A stretch of DNA of 56,077 nt. Origin: Promineifilum sp. (GTDB taxonomy: Bacteria > Chloroflexota > Anaerolineae > Promineifilales > Promineifilaceae). The notes beneath the pieces were generated by a model, which was not told where the DNA came from, made no database searches, and worked only from the letters and a program-made list of their open reading frames with translations. Location of the stretch: the NCBI GenBank assembly GCA_019695075.1, contig JAIBAS010000006.1:1-56077 (forward strand), written 5' to 3'. The position numbers and the translations under genes are program-made. Positions 35,214-44,375 of the stretch are shown piece by piece. The first letter of the stretch is position 1. Each line of letters begins with the position of its first letter.

Positions 35214-35276
35214 TTCGCAGCCAGGCACGGCCAGGCGCGTCTCTATTTTAGCATGAGAGGGAAGGCTGCCGGCGCG

Positions 35277-36431
35277 TCAATCGGCCCGCCGCTCTGAGTG
35301 GGTCAGCGGCCGCGGCCGGAAGAGCAGTTCGTCATAGAGGCGTTGGTAGGCAGCGATGATGGTCGGCCAGTGGTAATGCTGGACGACGTGCTGATAGGCC
35401 CCGGCGGCCAGTTCGTTCATTTCGGCCTCGTGGGCCAGCGCCCACTCCAGGCGGGCGCGCAGGTCGGCCACGTCGGCCGACTTGAAGTAGAGCGCGTGCT
35501 CCTGCAAGACGACGCGGTTTTCGGGGATGTCGCTGGCGATGAGTTGGGTGCGCAGCGCGGCTACTTCCAGCATGGTGATGGCCATGGCCTCGTAGGTCGT
35601 CGGGAAGACGAACAGGCGCGAGAGGGCGATCAGGCCGAACAGCAACTCCTTGGAGGCGATGAAGCCGGCGAAGCGGACGCGCTCGTCGGCCAGGGCCAGG
35701 AGTTGCTGGGTGTACTCCGGCACGTGGCTCGTGTCGCCCACGACCAACAGCTTCACGTCGGCGTCCATCTGGCGCAGAGCCTGCAGGACAAAGTGGCAAC
35801 CCTTGCGGGGCACGATGCGGCCGGCGGTGAAGATGATGTATTTGCCCGGCTCCAGGCCGTGCTCGACCAGCAGGGCGCGGGCCTTGTCGGTGTCCGGGCA
35901 CAGTTCGTCGATGCCATTGGGCAGGTAGTGTACGGGGCGGTGGTAGGTAGCCTCCAGGTACTCCTGGTCGGGCTTGGAGACGCTGGTGCGCGTATTGGCC
36001 AGATAGGTGAACGGCATCTCGGTCAGGCGCAGCAGGGGCTTGAAGCGGCCCCATTTGCTGAGTTCGGGCGGCTCCTTGCTGAGCAGGCCGTGGGCGGTGG
36101 CGATGACCTTGTAGCGCAGGCGCAGAATGGGCAAGACGAAGCACGTCTCGACGCTATGGACGTTGATGAGGTCATAGTTGCCCAGGAAGAGGGCATGGAG
36201 CGCCGCGAGCAGAAATAGTAGCGGGGCGTTGAAGAACTTGCCCGGCAGCGTGGGGATGCGCACAAGGCGGACGCCGGGGATGGTCGTGCCGGCGGGCACG
36301 AGGGCGGCGTTGACGTAGACCACCGGCTCATAGCGGTTACGGTCGAGGCGGCCGACGAGCTTCTCGACGACAGTATCGACGCCGGCGTTGGCGGGTAGGG
36401 CTTTGATTCCGATGTAGGCGATCTTCTTCAT
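35277..36431 (-). CDS. Glycosyltransferase family 4 (384 aa)
   Basis: A GT-B enzyme adding a sugar to the repeat unit. The N-terminus MKKIAYIGIKALPANAGVDTVVEKL is typical of GT4 proteins that open with a glycine-rich acceptor loop. TAHGLLSKEP and NTRTSVSKPDQEYL are central landmarks, IIFTAGRIVPRKGCHFVLQAL opens the donor domain, and FVFPTTYEAMAITMLEVAAL carries the EX7E motif. GGAGACGACC precedes the ATG. It is the last gene of the operon 39789 to 35277. A gap of 144 nt with promoter e separates it from the Wzc-like gene. Confidence 0.88.
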   Translation of the reverse strand: MKKIAYIGIKALPANAGVDTVVEKLVGRLDRNRYEPVVYVNAALVPAGTTIPGVRLVRIPTLPGKFFNAPLLFLLAALHALFLGNYDLINVHSVETCFVLPILRLRYKVIATAHGLLSKEPPELSKWGRFKPLLRLTEMPFTYLANTRTSVSKPDQEYLEATYHRPVHYLPNGIDELCPDTDKARALLVEHGLEPGKYIIFTAGRIVPRKGCHFVLQALRQMDADVKLLVVGDTSHVPEYTQQLLALADERVRFAGFIASKELLFGLIALSRLFVFPTTYEAMAITMLEVAALRTQLIASDIPENRVVLQEHALYFKSADVADLRARLEWALAHEAEMNELAAGAYQHVVQHYHWPTIIAAYQRLYDELLFRPRPLTHSERRAD

Positions 36432-36454
36432 GGTCGTCTCCGGCCGCGCGGCGG

Positions 36455-37735
36455 TCAGCGCCGGTCGAGGGCCGAGCCGGCCGCCGGGGCGTGGTCGCGG
36501 CGCGCGCCGCCCAGGACGCGCTCATAGGCGCGCAGCGTTTGGTCGTAGTGGGCGTCCGGGCCATTGACCTCTTCCACCTGTCGCCGCCCATTGCGGCCCA
36601 TGTCGATGGCCAGTTCGCGCCGGTCGAGCAGGGCTTGCATCTTCTCGGCCAGTTCGGCAGCGTCCCCCGACTCGAACAGCAGCCCGTTGTGGCCGTCCTG
36701 AATCTGCTCCGGGATGCCGCCGATGCGCGCGCCGACGACCGGGGTGCCACAGGCCAGCGACTCGATGACGGTCATGGAGTAGTTCTCGTACCACTCCGAC
36801 GGCTGCACGGTGAAGAGCGCCCCCTGCATGGTGCGCGTCAGTTGGGCGGTGTCGAGATGGCCGAGGAACTTGACGTTGCTCAACCCGTGGGCAGCGACGA
36901 AGGCGCGCAGCTCCGGCTCCAGTTCGCCCGCGCCGGCGATGCGCAGTTCGGCGGTCGTGTCGATGCGCCGCATGGCCTCCAGCAGGGTCAGGATACCCTT
37001 GGTGCGCACCAGGCGGCCGACGAAGATGAAGTAGTTCTCCGGCTCATAGCGGGGCTGGAACTGGCCGGGGTTGATGAAGTTGGGGACGGTGACGATGGGC
37101 TTGCGGATGCCATGCTCCTGCACCTTGGCGGCCAGGAAGTCGCTGGGGGAGATGAACAGGTCGATGTTCGGCTCGTACAGCCGGAACACCTCATGGAAGT
37201 ACATCTCTGCCCCGGCGAGGATGCTGGCCATGCGCGAGTCGCGCTTGCAGCGATAGCGGGCGATGTTGTAATAGCGGTGGCCGCGGCAGCGCTCGCAGAT
37301 CGTCTCCTGGGAGATGAACGTCGTGTTGGGGCAGACGATCTTGTAGTCGTGGAGCGTTTGGATGACGGGCAGGCCGGCTTTCTTCAGCGCCGGCAAGATG
37401 GAGGTCGACATCTCATGGATGAAGCCGTGGATGTGGACGAGGTCTGGCCGGGTGTCGGCCACCAGCCGCTCGATCTTGCGCCGCGCCTCGCGCGAGTAGA
37501 GGATGCGCTCGGCGACCTCGAGCTTTGGCCCGACGCCCGGTTTGGCCAGCTCGGTGGGGAAGTCCATATAGCTGACGAAATCGACGTCGTAGTCCGACGG
37601 CCGATTGAGGGGGTGCTGCATGGCGAAGGGCACGACCTCATGGCCGCGCGCCGCCAACAGGGCCGACAAGTCCAGGAAACAGCGTTCGGCTCCGCCGCGG
37701 ACGTAGTTGAAGCTATTGACCATCAAGATCTTCAT
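36455..37735 (-). CDS. Glycosyltransferase family 4 with Cys-rich insert (426 aa)
   Basis: A GT-B glycosyltransferase. MKILMVNSFNYVRGGAERCFLDLS is the classic N-terminal loop (xGGAE). LHDYKIVCPN, then CERCRGHRYYNIARYRC, is the four-cysteine insertion seen in a subset of GT4 enzymes and may bind metal. The donor domain starts at YFIFVGRLVRTKGILTLLEAM, and the EX7E motif is within PSEWYENYSMTVIESLACGTPVVG. It is co-transcribed with the GT4 at 35277 (23-nt gap) and follows the sulfotransferase at 37784 by 48 nt. Confidence 0.89.
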   Translation of the reverse strand: MKILMVNSFNYVRGGAERCFLDLSALLAARGHEVVPFAMQHPLNRPSDYDVDFVSYMDFPTELAKPGVGPKLEVAERILYSREARRKIERLVADTRPDLVHIHGFIHEMSTSILPALKKAGLPVIQTLHDYKIVCPNTTFISQETICERCRGHRYYNIARYRCKRDSRMASILAGAEMYFHEVFRLYEPNIDLFISPSDFLAAKVQEHGIRKPIVTVPNFINPGQFQPRYEPENYFIFVGRLVRTKGILTLLEAMRRIDTTAELRIAGAGELEPELRAFVAAHGLSNVKFLGHLDTAQLTRTMQGALFTVQPSEWYENYSMTVIESLACGTPVVGARIGGIPEQIQDGHNGLLFESGDAAELAEKMQALLDRRELAIDMGRNGRRQVEEVNGPDAHYDQTLRAYERVLGGARRDHAPAAGSALDRR

Positions 37736-37783
37736 GGCGCTACCGTCCTGCCGGCGTCTCGCGGCGGAGCCGGGAATGGGAGG

Positions 37784-38419
37784 CTAGGCCGCCACCTTGT
37801 CGGCGCGGCGATTGCGGTAGAGGTTGGGGTCGGCTGTCTGGGCCATGGCCTGAATGTCCATGTCGCGGCCGAGGAAGCGGCTGATGGTGTTGGCCGCCGC
37901 CAGGGGGTCGGCCATCACGTCGCTATAATGGATGTAGAGCACCTCAAAGTTGGGCTGTTGGGCCAGCCATTGCTCCACCTGCTGGATGTGGCGCTCGAAG
38001 AGCATGGTCATCTGTGCGTCGTCCATCTTGTCGGGGTCTTCGCCGCGGCGGATGAGCATCTTGCGCTGTGAGGCCAGGATTTCGGACATATGGCGGCGCA
38101 GGAAGATGACCTGGTACTGCTGTTCCTTGGGCAGATGCTTGAGCAGGGCGGAGATGACCTTGATCACCTTGCCGGATGCGTCCTGAACCCAGGCGACATC
38201 GCCCTTGTCCATCTGCTTGACACGCTCGAACTCGTAGTAGCCCTTGGGGTTGTCGTCGTCGGCCGTGCGCAATTCGTCGGTCATGGGCGGAATGCCGCCC
38301 GCCTCCAGCATTTTCATCATCATGGACGTGCCCGAGCGGGGCAGGCCGGACACGACAATGATGGGAGCCTTGTGGTCTGTGGCGGCCGGATCGCCGCGCC
38401 GTTTGCCAAATAGCTTCAT
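37784..38419 (-). CDS. Short sulfotransferase family protein (211 aa)
   Basis: PIIVVSGLPRSGTSMMMKMLEAGGI is the 5'-phosphosulfate loop, followed by DDDNPKGYYEFERVKQ. VIFLRRHMSEILASQRKML provides the 3'-phosphate segment and IHYSDVMADPLAAANTISRFLG the third landmark. This short class is widespread in bacteria, usually annotated only as sulfotransferase, and its substrates are largely unknown. AGGAAC precedes the ATG. It lies 8 nt after the sulfatase-like gene, so the two are coupled. Confidence 0.83.
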   Translation of the reverse strand: MKLFGKRRGDPAATDHKAPIIVVSGLPRSGTSMMMKMLEAGGIPPMTDELRTADDDNPKGYYEFERVKQMDKGDVAWVQDASGKVIKVISALLKHLPKEQQYQVIFLRRHMSEILASQRKMLIRRGEDPDKMDDAQMTMLFERHIQQVEQWLAQQPNFEVLYIHYSDVMADPLAAANTISRFLGRDMDIQAMAQTADPNLYRNRRADKVAA

Positions 38420-38427
38420 TGGGGTTC

Positions 38428-39789
38428 CTACTCTACATAACCTAGTTTACGCAAGTGTTCGGCCAGGCCGGCCATTTCCATATCGCTCATTTCATCTGTC
38501 ATGGACACGGCCGCGCCGGCCTGGGCCAGGTGACCGGAGATGAGCGCGCGCAGGGCGGCGGCCTTTTCCGGCATCATGGCGGCCAGGTTGCGCGTCTCGC
38601 CGGGGTCGGCGCTCAGGTCATATAGCTCTTCGGGCACCTTGGGGTTGTTGGCGTCGAAGGCGTACTTGTAGCCGTCGTGGCGGATGCCATAGAACGACGA
38701 CGGTTCGCGCGAGTTCTGGCAGGTTTCGATGAAGGCCGGCACGGCCGGTAGCGTCTTGCCCTGCATCAGCGGTCGCAGGCTGCGCCCTTCGGCCGCCGGC
38801 GGTGCATCCTCGGCCAGGCCGGCCAGGTCGAGGATGGTCGGCAAGATGTCGATCTGCCGCGCCTGCTGGCTGATGCGGCGGCCGGCGGCGGGCACGGGGC
38901 CGCCGGCAATGACCAGCGGCACGCGCACCAGCGAGTCGTAGACGTGGTAGCCGTGGCCGGTGACGCTGACCAAAGGGCTTTCGAGCACGCCGGCACGATG
39001 GAGCACCCGCGCGGCCGAGAACCAGCACGACCGCAGCGAGGCGACAGCCTTGCGCCGGGCGCGCACCCAGGAGCTGCTGGCTTTGCCCGTCGTTCCCTTG
39101 GACAGCGACTTTTTGAAGAACTCAACCCGGTTTTCCAGGTTGTTTTCGGGGATTTTCTCGCCGTGGTCGCCGGTGACGAGGATGATGGTGTTGTCCTCAT
39201 CGATGACCCGCAGCAGTTCGCGCAGGCGGGCATCGTAGCTGGAGATGGCGCGGTCGTACTCGGTGCGGCCATACTCGGGCTTGTTGAACTCCGGCAAGAT
39301 CTGGCGCGGCCGGTGGACGCCCCACAGATGCAGGTAGGCAAACCACGGCTCGCGGAACGCGCCGTCGCGGAAGCGGGCGATCAGTTCGTCGCCCCATTCG
39401 CCCAGCAGCGAGGACTTGACGCCATCGCGCAGTTCGTAATGGTCAAAGCCGCGGTCGAGGCGATAGAAGGGGCTGAGTGGGCCAGAGGCTTCGGCGTAGG
39501 TGTGGTAGCCGTTCTCGCGCAACACTTCGGCCAGCAGGGGCACATCGTCGGCCACGCGCGCCCCGACCATGGCCCGCACGCCGTGGCGGGCGGGGTACAT
39601 GCCCGTGAACATGGTCGTCATGCACGGAATGGTCATGGAGTTGGCGGTGATGAGATGCGAGAAGAGAACGCCGCGCTCGGCCAGGGCGTGGAGGCCGGGC
39701 GTCTGGGCGCTGCGATCGGGATCAAATGTCCGGTCGGCCCGTAGACAGTCGATGACGATCAGTAAGATGTTAGGCCTTGCTCCAGGCAT
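38428..39789 (-). CDS. Sulfatase-like alkaline-phosphatase-superfamily enzyme with Thr nucleophile (453 aa)
   Basis: The fold is visible from NILLIVIDCLRADR (metal-binding Asp14), FTGMYPARHGV, the LVTGDHGEKIPEN metal site and VRVPLVIAG. True sulfatases carry CxPSR before the LTG motif. Here the aligned stretch is TIPCM (residues 53-57), so the formylglycine cysteine is replaced by Thr53 and the Arg by Met. Thr nucleophiles occur in phosphodiesterase and phosphoethanolamine-transferase relatives, so the activity may be phospho- or sulfo-group transfer, or hydrolysis without formylglycine. There is no signal peptide, so it is probably cytoplasmic. It heads the operon 39789 to 35277, with AGGAG before the ATG and box promoter f at 39889. 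Confidence 0.8.
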   Translation of the reverse strand: MPGARPNILLIVIDCLRADRTFDPDRSAQTPGLHALAERGVLFSHLITANSMTIPCMTTMFTGMYPARHGVRAMVGARVADDVPLLAEVLRENGYHTYAEASGPLSPFYRLDRGFDHYELRDGVKSSLLGEWGDELIARFRDGAFREPWFAYLHLWGVHRPRQILPEFNKPEYGRTEYDRAISSYDARLRELLRVIDEDNTIILVTGDHGEKIPENNLENRVEFFKKSLSKGTTGKASSSWVRARRKAVASLRSCWFSAARVLHRAGVLESPLVSVTGHGYHVYDSLVRVPLVIAGGPVPAAGRRISQQARQIDILPTILDLAGLAEDAPPAAEGRSLRPLMQGKTLPAVPAFIETCQNSREPSSFYGIRHDGYKYAFDANNPKVPEELYDLSADPGETRNLAAMMPEKAAALRALISGHLAQAGAAVSMTDEMSDMEMAGLAEHLRKLGYVE

Positions 39790-39888
39790 GCGATACTCCT
39801 ACGCCACTGCTCGATTTGACAAACAACTTGGTTCTTGGGCCAGCCGACGGCGTCGGCGGTTGGCCGCACAGCAAGTCTCTACCGGCTG

Positions 39889-39922
39889 ATCGTAGTGGAT
39901 ATGGCTTACGAACTACCTGAAG
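39889..39922 (-). promoter_or_regulatory. Composite box promoter (site f)
   Basis: The minus strand reads CTTCAG, N6, CGTAAG, N10, TACGAT. Predicted start is near 39882, about 92 nt before the sulfatase-like ATG. A terminator for the previous gene lies immediately upstream at 39951. Confidence 0.6.
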
Positions 39923-39950
39923 TAGATTCTTCGGGCGGCCGGCAAACAAA

Positions 39951-39981
39951 ACGGGCGGAGTCGTTGACCGGCTCCGCCCGT
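39951..39981 (-). terminator. Intrinsic terminator after the polymerase gene
   Basis: A perfect 10-bp stem (39951-39960 with 39972-39981) with an 11-nt loop is followed on the minus strand by TTTGTTTGCC. It lies 21 nt past the stop codon of the gene at 40003. Confidence 0.8.
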
Positions 39982-40002
39982 AGATAGCAATGCGCGACAG
40001 CC

Positions 40003-41433
40003 CTAGCGCCTGGGCCGCGGGCGGAAGAAGGCCGGCACGGACTCATCCTCAACCCAGGACGGTCGCGGCCGTCGGCTGCGGCGCCGTAGACGTGGATAGA
40101 TGCTCTGGAAGAGAAAGCCGAGCGTGGCCCAGTAGCAGATCATGACCATGCCGTAGAGCCAGGTCTTCTGATACCACAACCAGATTGGCCAAAAGAAGGT
40201 GAAGATGATCAACCCATAGGCTAGCGTGGCTTCATACGGGTCAGAAGTGCGCCGGGCGAGGCGAAACAGCTTGGCCATAATCCAGAAGTTAATGGCCAGG
40301 AATATCGCCATGCCGAGCACGCCGTACTCCTGAATCCACACGCCCAGACTGGTGCTGCCACCACCACCATAGAGGTCATCCTCCAGGGTGGCGCCGGCGA
40401 TGCCCAGGGCAGTGCTATAGGAGCGGCTACCCATGCCGTAGCCGAAGAGGGTGGTTGTCACGTCGCGCTGTATCTGCTGCCAGGCATAGACGATTGCGCC
40501 GCCGCGGCCGAGCTTATAGAGTCCTTCCTGAGCCGATTCTTCTTCCCTGAAGAGATAGCTCTCGATCGCGTCGCGGGTCATGTACTCTTGCAGTGGCTTT
40601 AGGCCGCGCGTGGTGGCAATGAAGCTGTTGTAGACGGGCACGAAGATGGCCCCAGCCAACACGGCCAGGGCGACATAGAGAAACAAATAGCGGAACTGGC
40701 CGCCGCGCACCAGGTGGAGGACGAGCGCGAAGATGAGCAGGACGGCAGTGGCAAAGACGTAGAACTTGGTCACGCTCAACATCATGGCCACAAGGCCCAA
40801 AATCAGGATTAGCCCCAAATACTTCCATCGCCCGGTCGCCAGCCAATGACCCAGACCCACGCAGACGACGAAGAAGACGAACACTGAGTAGGCGCCGACG
40901 CCCTTGTGGCCGAAGGTTCCCGCGAGGCTGTCGCCCGGCGGCTCGCCGGTGGCGTACTGGGCGAACTGCACCAGCACCTGGAACACCAACGTGACCACGA
41001 GGAACTTAAAGATCAAGCGCGCCGAGTCGTTCGGCCAACGGGATATCAGGTAGATGAAGAGCGCCAGGAGGGGGTACTTGAAGAGCCGCCACCAACCCCA
41101 CAGGGTTACACTCGCGGCTTGCCCCTCGAAGGCGCCAACCAGCGCCCAGATGACAGTGATGGCGATGATCACCAGCATCGCGCCGGGCATACGGTTCTTC
41201 AAGAGCATGTAGGCCATCGTCAGGCCGACAATCGCCCCGGCAATGACATCCGTGACGAAGTCCAATCGCTGCGGCAGGCCGGCCTTCCATAACAGGAAGG
41301 GCCAGATCAGCTCGACAATCAGCAGCACGGCCAGCAGGCGGAACCAGGCTGTGCGCATCCAGGCGCGTGATTCGGTCTTGCCGGCCGGCTTTGTCGCCTG
41401 AATCGGTTGGTGTCTGTAGTCTGCCTGGGCCAT
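40003..41433 (-). CDS. Wzy-type polysaccharide polymerase / O-antigen ligase-like (476 aa)
   Basis: A polytopic membrane protein expected to polymerise flipped repeat units on the outer face of the membrane. About ten to twelve hydrophobic segments are visible (LLAVLLIVELIWPFLLW, FVTDVIAGAIVGLTMAYMLL, GAYSVFVFFVVCVGLGHWL, LFLYVALAVLAGAIFVPVY and others). A large loop of about 90 residues follows (TTRGLKPLQEYMTRDAIESY to LEDDLYGGGGSTSLG), as in Wzy/WaaL proteins. The C-terminal end is strongly basic (RLRRRSRRPRP). Assignment to polymerase rather than ligase rests on context with Wzx and Wzc. The ribosome site is weak. Confidence 0.82.
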   Translation of the reverse strand: MAQADYRHQPIQATKPAGKTESRAWMRTAWFRLLAVLLIVELIWPFLLWKAGLPQRLDFVTDVIAGAIVGLTMAYMLLKNRMPGAMLVIIAITVIWALVGAFEGQAASVTLWGWWRLFKYPLLALFIYLISRWPNDSARLIFKFLVVTLVFQVLVQFAQYATGEPPGDSLAGTFGHKGVGAYSVFVFFVVCVGLGHWLATGRWKYLGLILILGLVAMMLSVTKFYVFATAVLLIFALVLHLVRGGQFRYLFLYVALAVLAGAIFVPVYNSFIATTRGLKPLQEYMTRDAIESYLFREEESAQEGLYKLGRGGAIVYAWQQIQRDVTTTLFGYGMGSRSYSTALGIAGATLEDDLYGGGGSTSLGVWIQEYGVLGMAIFLAINFWIMAKLFRLARRTSDPYEATLAYGLIIFTFFWPIWLWYQKTWLYGMVMICYWATLGFLFQSIYPRLRRRSRRPRPSWVEDESVPAFFRPRPRR

Positions 41434-41469
41434 ATCGTTTCTTGCCGGACGAATGGTCTGGTCTGGGTG

Positions 41470-41505
41470 GCAGACGCCGGGGCGCTTATGGCTCCCGGCG
41501 TCTGC
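41470..41505 (-). terminator. Hairpin after the aminotransferase gene
   Basis: A perfect 12-bp stem (41470-41481 with 41494-41505) with a 12-nt loop lies between the aminotransferase stop and the polymerase start. No T tract follows, so readthrough into the polymerase gene is possible; that gene has no promoter of its own that I can see. Confidence 0.55.
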
Positions 41506-41551
41506 GCGTCATTCCATCACCCGCTCACGCGAGGTGATCCTATCAGGCCAT

Positions 41552-42694
41552 CTAGTCAGCGGCCACTCCCTGAGCCAACATCTCATCCGGGTGACTCTGG
41601 AAGAAGTCACGGATAGCATCGACCACGTAGGCGACTTTGTCGTCATCCAGTTCCGGGTATATCGGCAGCGACAGGATAGTCTCAGCGTAGGCCTCGGTGA
41701 TGGGGAAGTCGCCGGCCTTATAGCCCAGCTCAGTATAGGCGGGCTGGACATGGATGGGGATGGGATAATGGAGGCCGGAGGCGATGCCCTTGCTCTTGAG
41801 GTACTCCATCAGCGCCTCGCGGTTGTGGACGCGAACGACGTAGAGGTGGAAGATGTGCTCGGCGTAGGGGGCTGTCCACGGCGTCACCATGGGCAGGTCG
41901 CGCAGCAGGTCATTGTAGGTGGCGGCAGCGCGGCGGCGGCTGGCGTTCCAGTCGTTGAGGTGGGGCAACTTCACCTTGAGCACGGCGGCTTGCATGGTGT
42001 CCAGGCGGTGGTTGAAGCCCTTGACCTCGTGGTAGTACTTGACCTTCTGGCCGATGTTGCGCAGCAGGCGCACCTTCTCGGCGATCTCGTCGCTGTTGGT
42101 GGCCACGGCCCCGCCGTCGCCATAGGCGCCGAGGTTCTTGCCGGGGTAGAAGCTGAAGCCGGCGGCGTCGGCCAGCCCACCGATCATGCGGCCCTTGTAG
42201 CGCGCGCCGGCGGCCTGGGCGGCGTCCTCGAAGACGTACAGGCCGCGCTTGCGAGCGATGGCCAGGATGGGGTCCATGTCAACCGGCTGGCCATAGAGAT
42301 GGACAGGCATGATCGCCCGCGTGCGCGGGGTGATGGCCGCTTCGATCTTGGTCGGGTCGATGTTGTACGTTTCCGGGTCGATATCGACCAGCACCGGCGT
42401 GGCCCCGGCATTGGAAATGGCCAGGGTCGTGGCGATGAAGGTGTTGGCGACAGTGATGACCTCATCACCGGGGCCGATGCCATAGGCGCGGACGATCATC
42501 TCCAGCGCGGAGTAGCCGGAATCGACGCCAATGACATGGCGCACGCCGCAGTAGTCGGCGAATGCGCGCTCGAACTCGGCCACGGCGCCGCCGAGGACGA
42601 AATCGCCGCGCTTCATGACGGCCAACACGGCCATGTCTAGTTCTTCTTTAAGGCTCTGATACTGTGTCTGCAAGTCAACAAACGGGATATTCAT
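41552..42694 (-). CDS. DegT/DnrJ/EryC1 sugar aminotransferase (380 aa)
   Basis: A PLP-dependent nucleotide-sugar aminotransferase. IPFVDLQTQYQSL is the usual start, FEDAAQAAGA the PLP-phosphate/Asp region, and SFYPGKNLGAYGDGG holds Lys186, the Schiff-base lysine. Together with the dehydrogenase at 46260 and the acetyltransferase at 45614 it resembles the WbpE/WlbC step (3-oxo to 3-amino) of UDP-2,3-diacetamido-2,3-dideoxyglucuronate synthesis. That assignment is inference, since the three genes are not adjacent and WbpA is not in the window. AGGAAAAGG precedes the ATG. Box promoter g is at 42807. Confidence 0.88.
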   Translation of the reverse strand: MNIPFVDLQTQYQSLKEELDMAVLAVMKRGDFVLGGAVAEFERAFADYCGVRHVIGVDSGYSALEMIVRAYGIGPGDEVITVANTFIATTLAISNAGATPVLVDIDPETYNIDPTKIEAAITPRTRAIMPVHLYGQPVDMDPILAIARKRGLYVFEDAAQAAGARYKGRMIGGLADAAGFSFYPGKNLGAYGDGGAVATNSDEIAEKVRLLRNIGQKVKYYHEVKGFNHRLDTMQAAVLKVKLPHLNDWNASRRRAAATYNDLLRDLPMVTPWTAPYAEHIFHLYVVRVHNREALMEYLKSKGIASGLHYPIPIHVQPAYTELGYKAGDFPITEAYAETILSLPIYPELDDDKVAYVVDAIRDFFQSHPDEMLAQGVAAD

Positions 42695-42806
42695 GGTTGT
42701 GCCTTTTCCTGGACTAGGTATCTTTCAGGCGGATGGGGGTGGTGTCCAGGCTGGTTTTGGACACGCAGTAGACTAGCGCCCCAGGCTCGTGCTCGAATCC
42801 TCTAGC

Positions 42807-42840
42807 AGGATAGGGGGATGACCTTACGAACCGGCTTACA
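42807..42840 (-). promoter_or_regulatory. Composite box promoter (site g)
   Basis: The minus strand reads TGTAAG, N6, CGTAAG, N10, TATCCT. Predicted start is near 42800, about 105 nt before the aminotransferase ATG. It is one of the best examples of the pattern. Confidence 0.65.
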
Positions 42841-42896
42841 GGGAGCGGGCAGCGGGGCGCGAGTGGTTGTTGGCGTCATGAGCGGGAGTGGAAAAA

Positions 42897-42955
42897 GCCC
42901 ACGGATTGCGCCGGTTGCGCCGATTCCCGGCCGTAAACAGGCGCAATCTGTGGGC
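42897..42955 (-). terminator. Intrinsic terminator after the MBOAT gene
   Basis: A 16-bp stem with one mismatch (42897-42912 with 42940-42955) is followed on the minus strand by TTTTTCC. It lies 11 nt past the stop codon of the gene at 42966. Confidence 0.8.
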
Positions 42956-42965
42956 GCTATCGGTA

Positions 42966-44375
42966 TCAGAACTGGAAGTAGATGAACGGGTTGGTATTCG
43001 TCGGCGCGAACAGGTAGATGAGCAGGAGCACGGCCGACATGGCGAACGCCGCTTTGAAGCTATAGGGCGAGTCGAAGAAGACCAGTTCCTTGGCTCCGGC
43101 GCGGTCGCGGTAGATGCCGATCAGGTGGCCGACCACCATGAGCAGGGCAGCCACGAAGAACCATTGGTAATACCACTGCACGCCGTCGGCGTTGATGAAC
43201 AGCATTTTGCTGTACATGGCCAGCATGGTCGCCGTGTTCGGGGCGCGGAAGAGCACCCAGACGACGCAGACGAATAGGAACGTCGCCGCCCAGGCCAGGA
43301 CGCGGCCGATGGGTGTGGCCTTCATCTTCACGACGCGCTCCCAATAGCGGTTGACTCCCAGCGCGCCGCCATGTACGCCGCCCCAAATGACGAAGTTCCA
43401 GCTTGCGCCGTGCCACAGGCCGCCCAGCAGCATGGTGATCATCAGGTTCAAGTAGGTGCGCCGGCTACCCTTGCGGTTGCCGCCCAGGGGGATGTAGAGG
43501 TAATCGCGCAACCAGGTGGACAGGGAGATGTGCCAGCGGTTCCAGAACTCGGCCACGCTGGTGGAGATGTAGGGCATGTGGAAGTTGCGGTTCAGGTGGA
43601 AGCCCAACATCCGCGCGATGCCGATGGCCATGTCCGAATAGCCGGAGAAGTCACAGTAGATCTGGATGGCGTAGGCGAAGACGGCCAGCCAGACGGTTGC
43701 CCCGGAGTAGTAGGAGGGATCGGCAAAGACCTGATTGACGAAGGGGGCCACGCTGTCGGCCAGGATGAGCTTCTTAAAGAGGCCGACGGTGAAGATTTGC
43801 GCGCCGGCCCAAACGTTGTCGCCACGGATGCCGATGGGCTTCTTCAGTTGGGGCAGGTAATCGGCCGGGCGCACGATGGGGCCGGCCACCAGACGGGGGA
43901 AGAAGGCCACGAAGAGGGCGTAATCGCTGAAGCTTTCGGCCGGTTTCGTCGTGCCGCGGAAGATGTCGATGACGTAGCTGATCGACTCGAAGGTGAAGAA
44001 CGAGATGCCGACCGGGAGGATGATGCTCACCGTCTCCAGATGGAAACCCAGCGGCGACAGGATGTAATCGGCCGAGTCGATGAAGAAGTTGAAGTACTTG
44101 AAGAAGGCCAGGACGCCCAGGTTGAAGACGAGCGAGGCGATCAGGATCGACTTTTTGCGGCGGGCGTCGGTGGCGGTATACATCGCCTTGCCCAGGAAGG
44201 CGTTGACGACGGTGTTCAGCAGCAGCAGGATGAGAAAGCGCCAATCCCAGTAGGCATAGAAGTAGTAGCTGGCCAGGATCAGCGTTAGCTTGCGCCACCG
44301 CTGTCCGGGGACAACGATGAGCAAGGCCATGACGACCAGCAAGAAGGCCAGGAACTGAAAGCTGGAGAAAATCAC
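42966..44375 (-). CDS. MBOAT O-acyltransferase, AlgI-like (469 aa)
   Basis: A polytopic membrane protein that passes acetyl groups across the membrane for polysaccharide O-acetylation. MIFSSFQFLAFLLVV and ASYYFYAYWDWRF are the typical AlgI-family opening. LPVGISFFTFESISYVIDIFRG, FPRLVAGPIVRPADYLPQL, IYCDFSGYSDMAIGIARMLGF and NRWHISLSTWLRDYLYIPLGGN follow in family order, and His322 in LLGGLWHGASWNF is the invariant catalytic His. The start is GTG at 44375, preceded by GGAGGTGA, and overlaps the previous stop (GTGA), so it is translationally coupled to the SGNH gene. Confidence 0.92.
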   Translation of the reverse strand: MIFSSFQFLAFLLVVMALLIVVPGQRWRKLTLILASYYFYAYWDWRFLILLLLNTVVNAFLGKAMYTATDARRKKSILIASLVFNLGVLAFFKYFNFFIDSADYILSPLGFHLETVSIILPVGISFFTFESISYVIDIFRGTTKPAESFSDYALFVAFFPRLVAGPIVRPADYLPQLKKPIGIRGDNVWAGAQIFTVGLFKKLILADSVAPFVNQVFADPSYYSGATVWLAVFAYAIQIYCDFSGYSDMAIGIARMLGFHLNRNFHMPYISTSVAEFWNRWHISLSTWLRDYLYIPLGGNRKGSRRTYLNLMITMLLGGLWHGASWNFVIWGGVHGGALGVNRYWERVVKMKATPIGRVLAWAATFLFVCVVWVLFRAPNTATMLAMYSKMLFINADGVQWYYQWFFVAALLMVVGHLIGIYRDRAGAKELVFFDSPYSFKAAFAMSAVLLLIYLFAPTNTNPFIYFQF

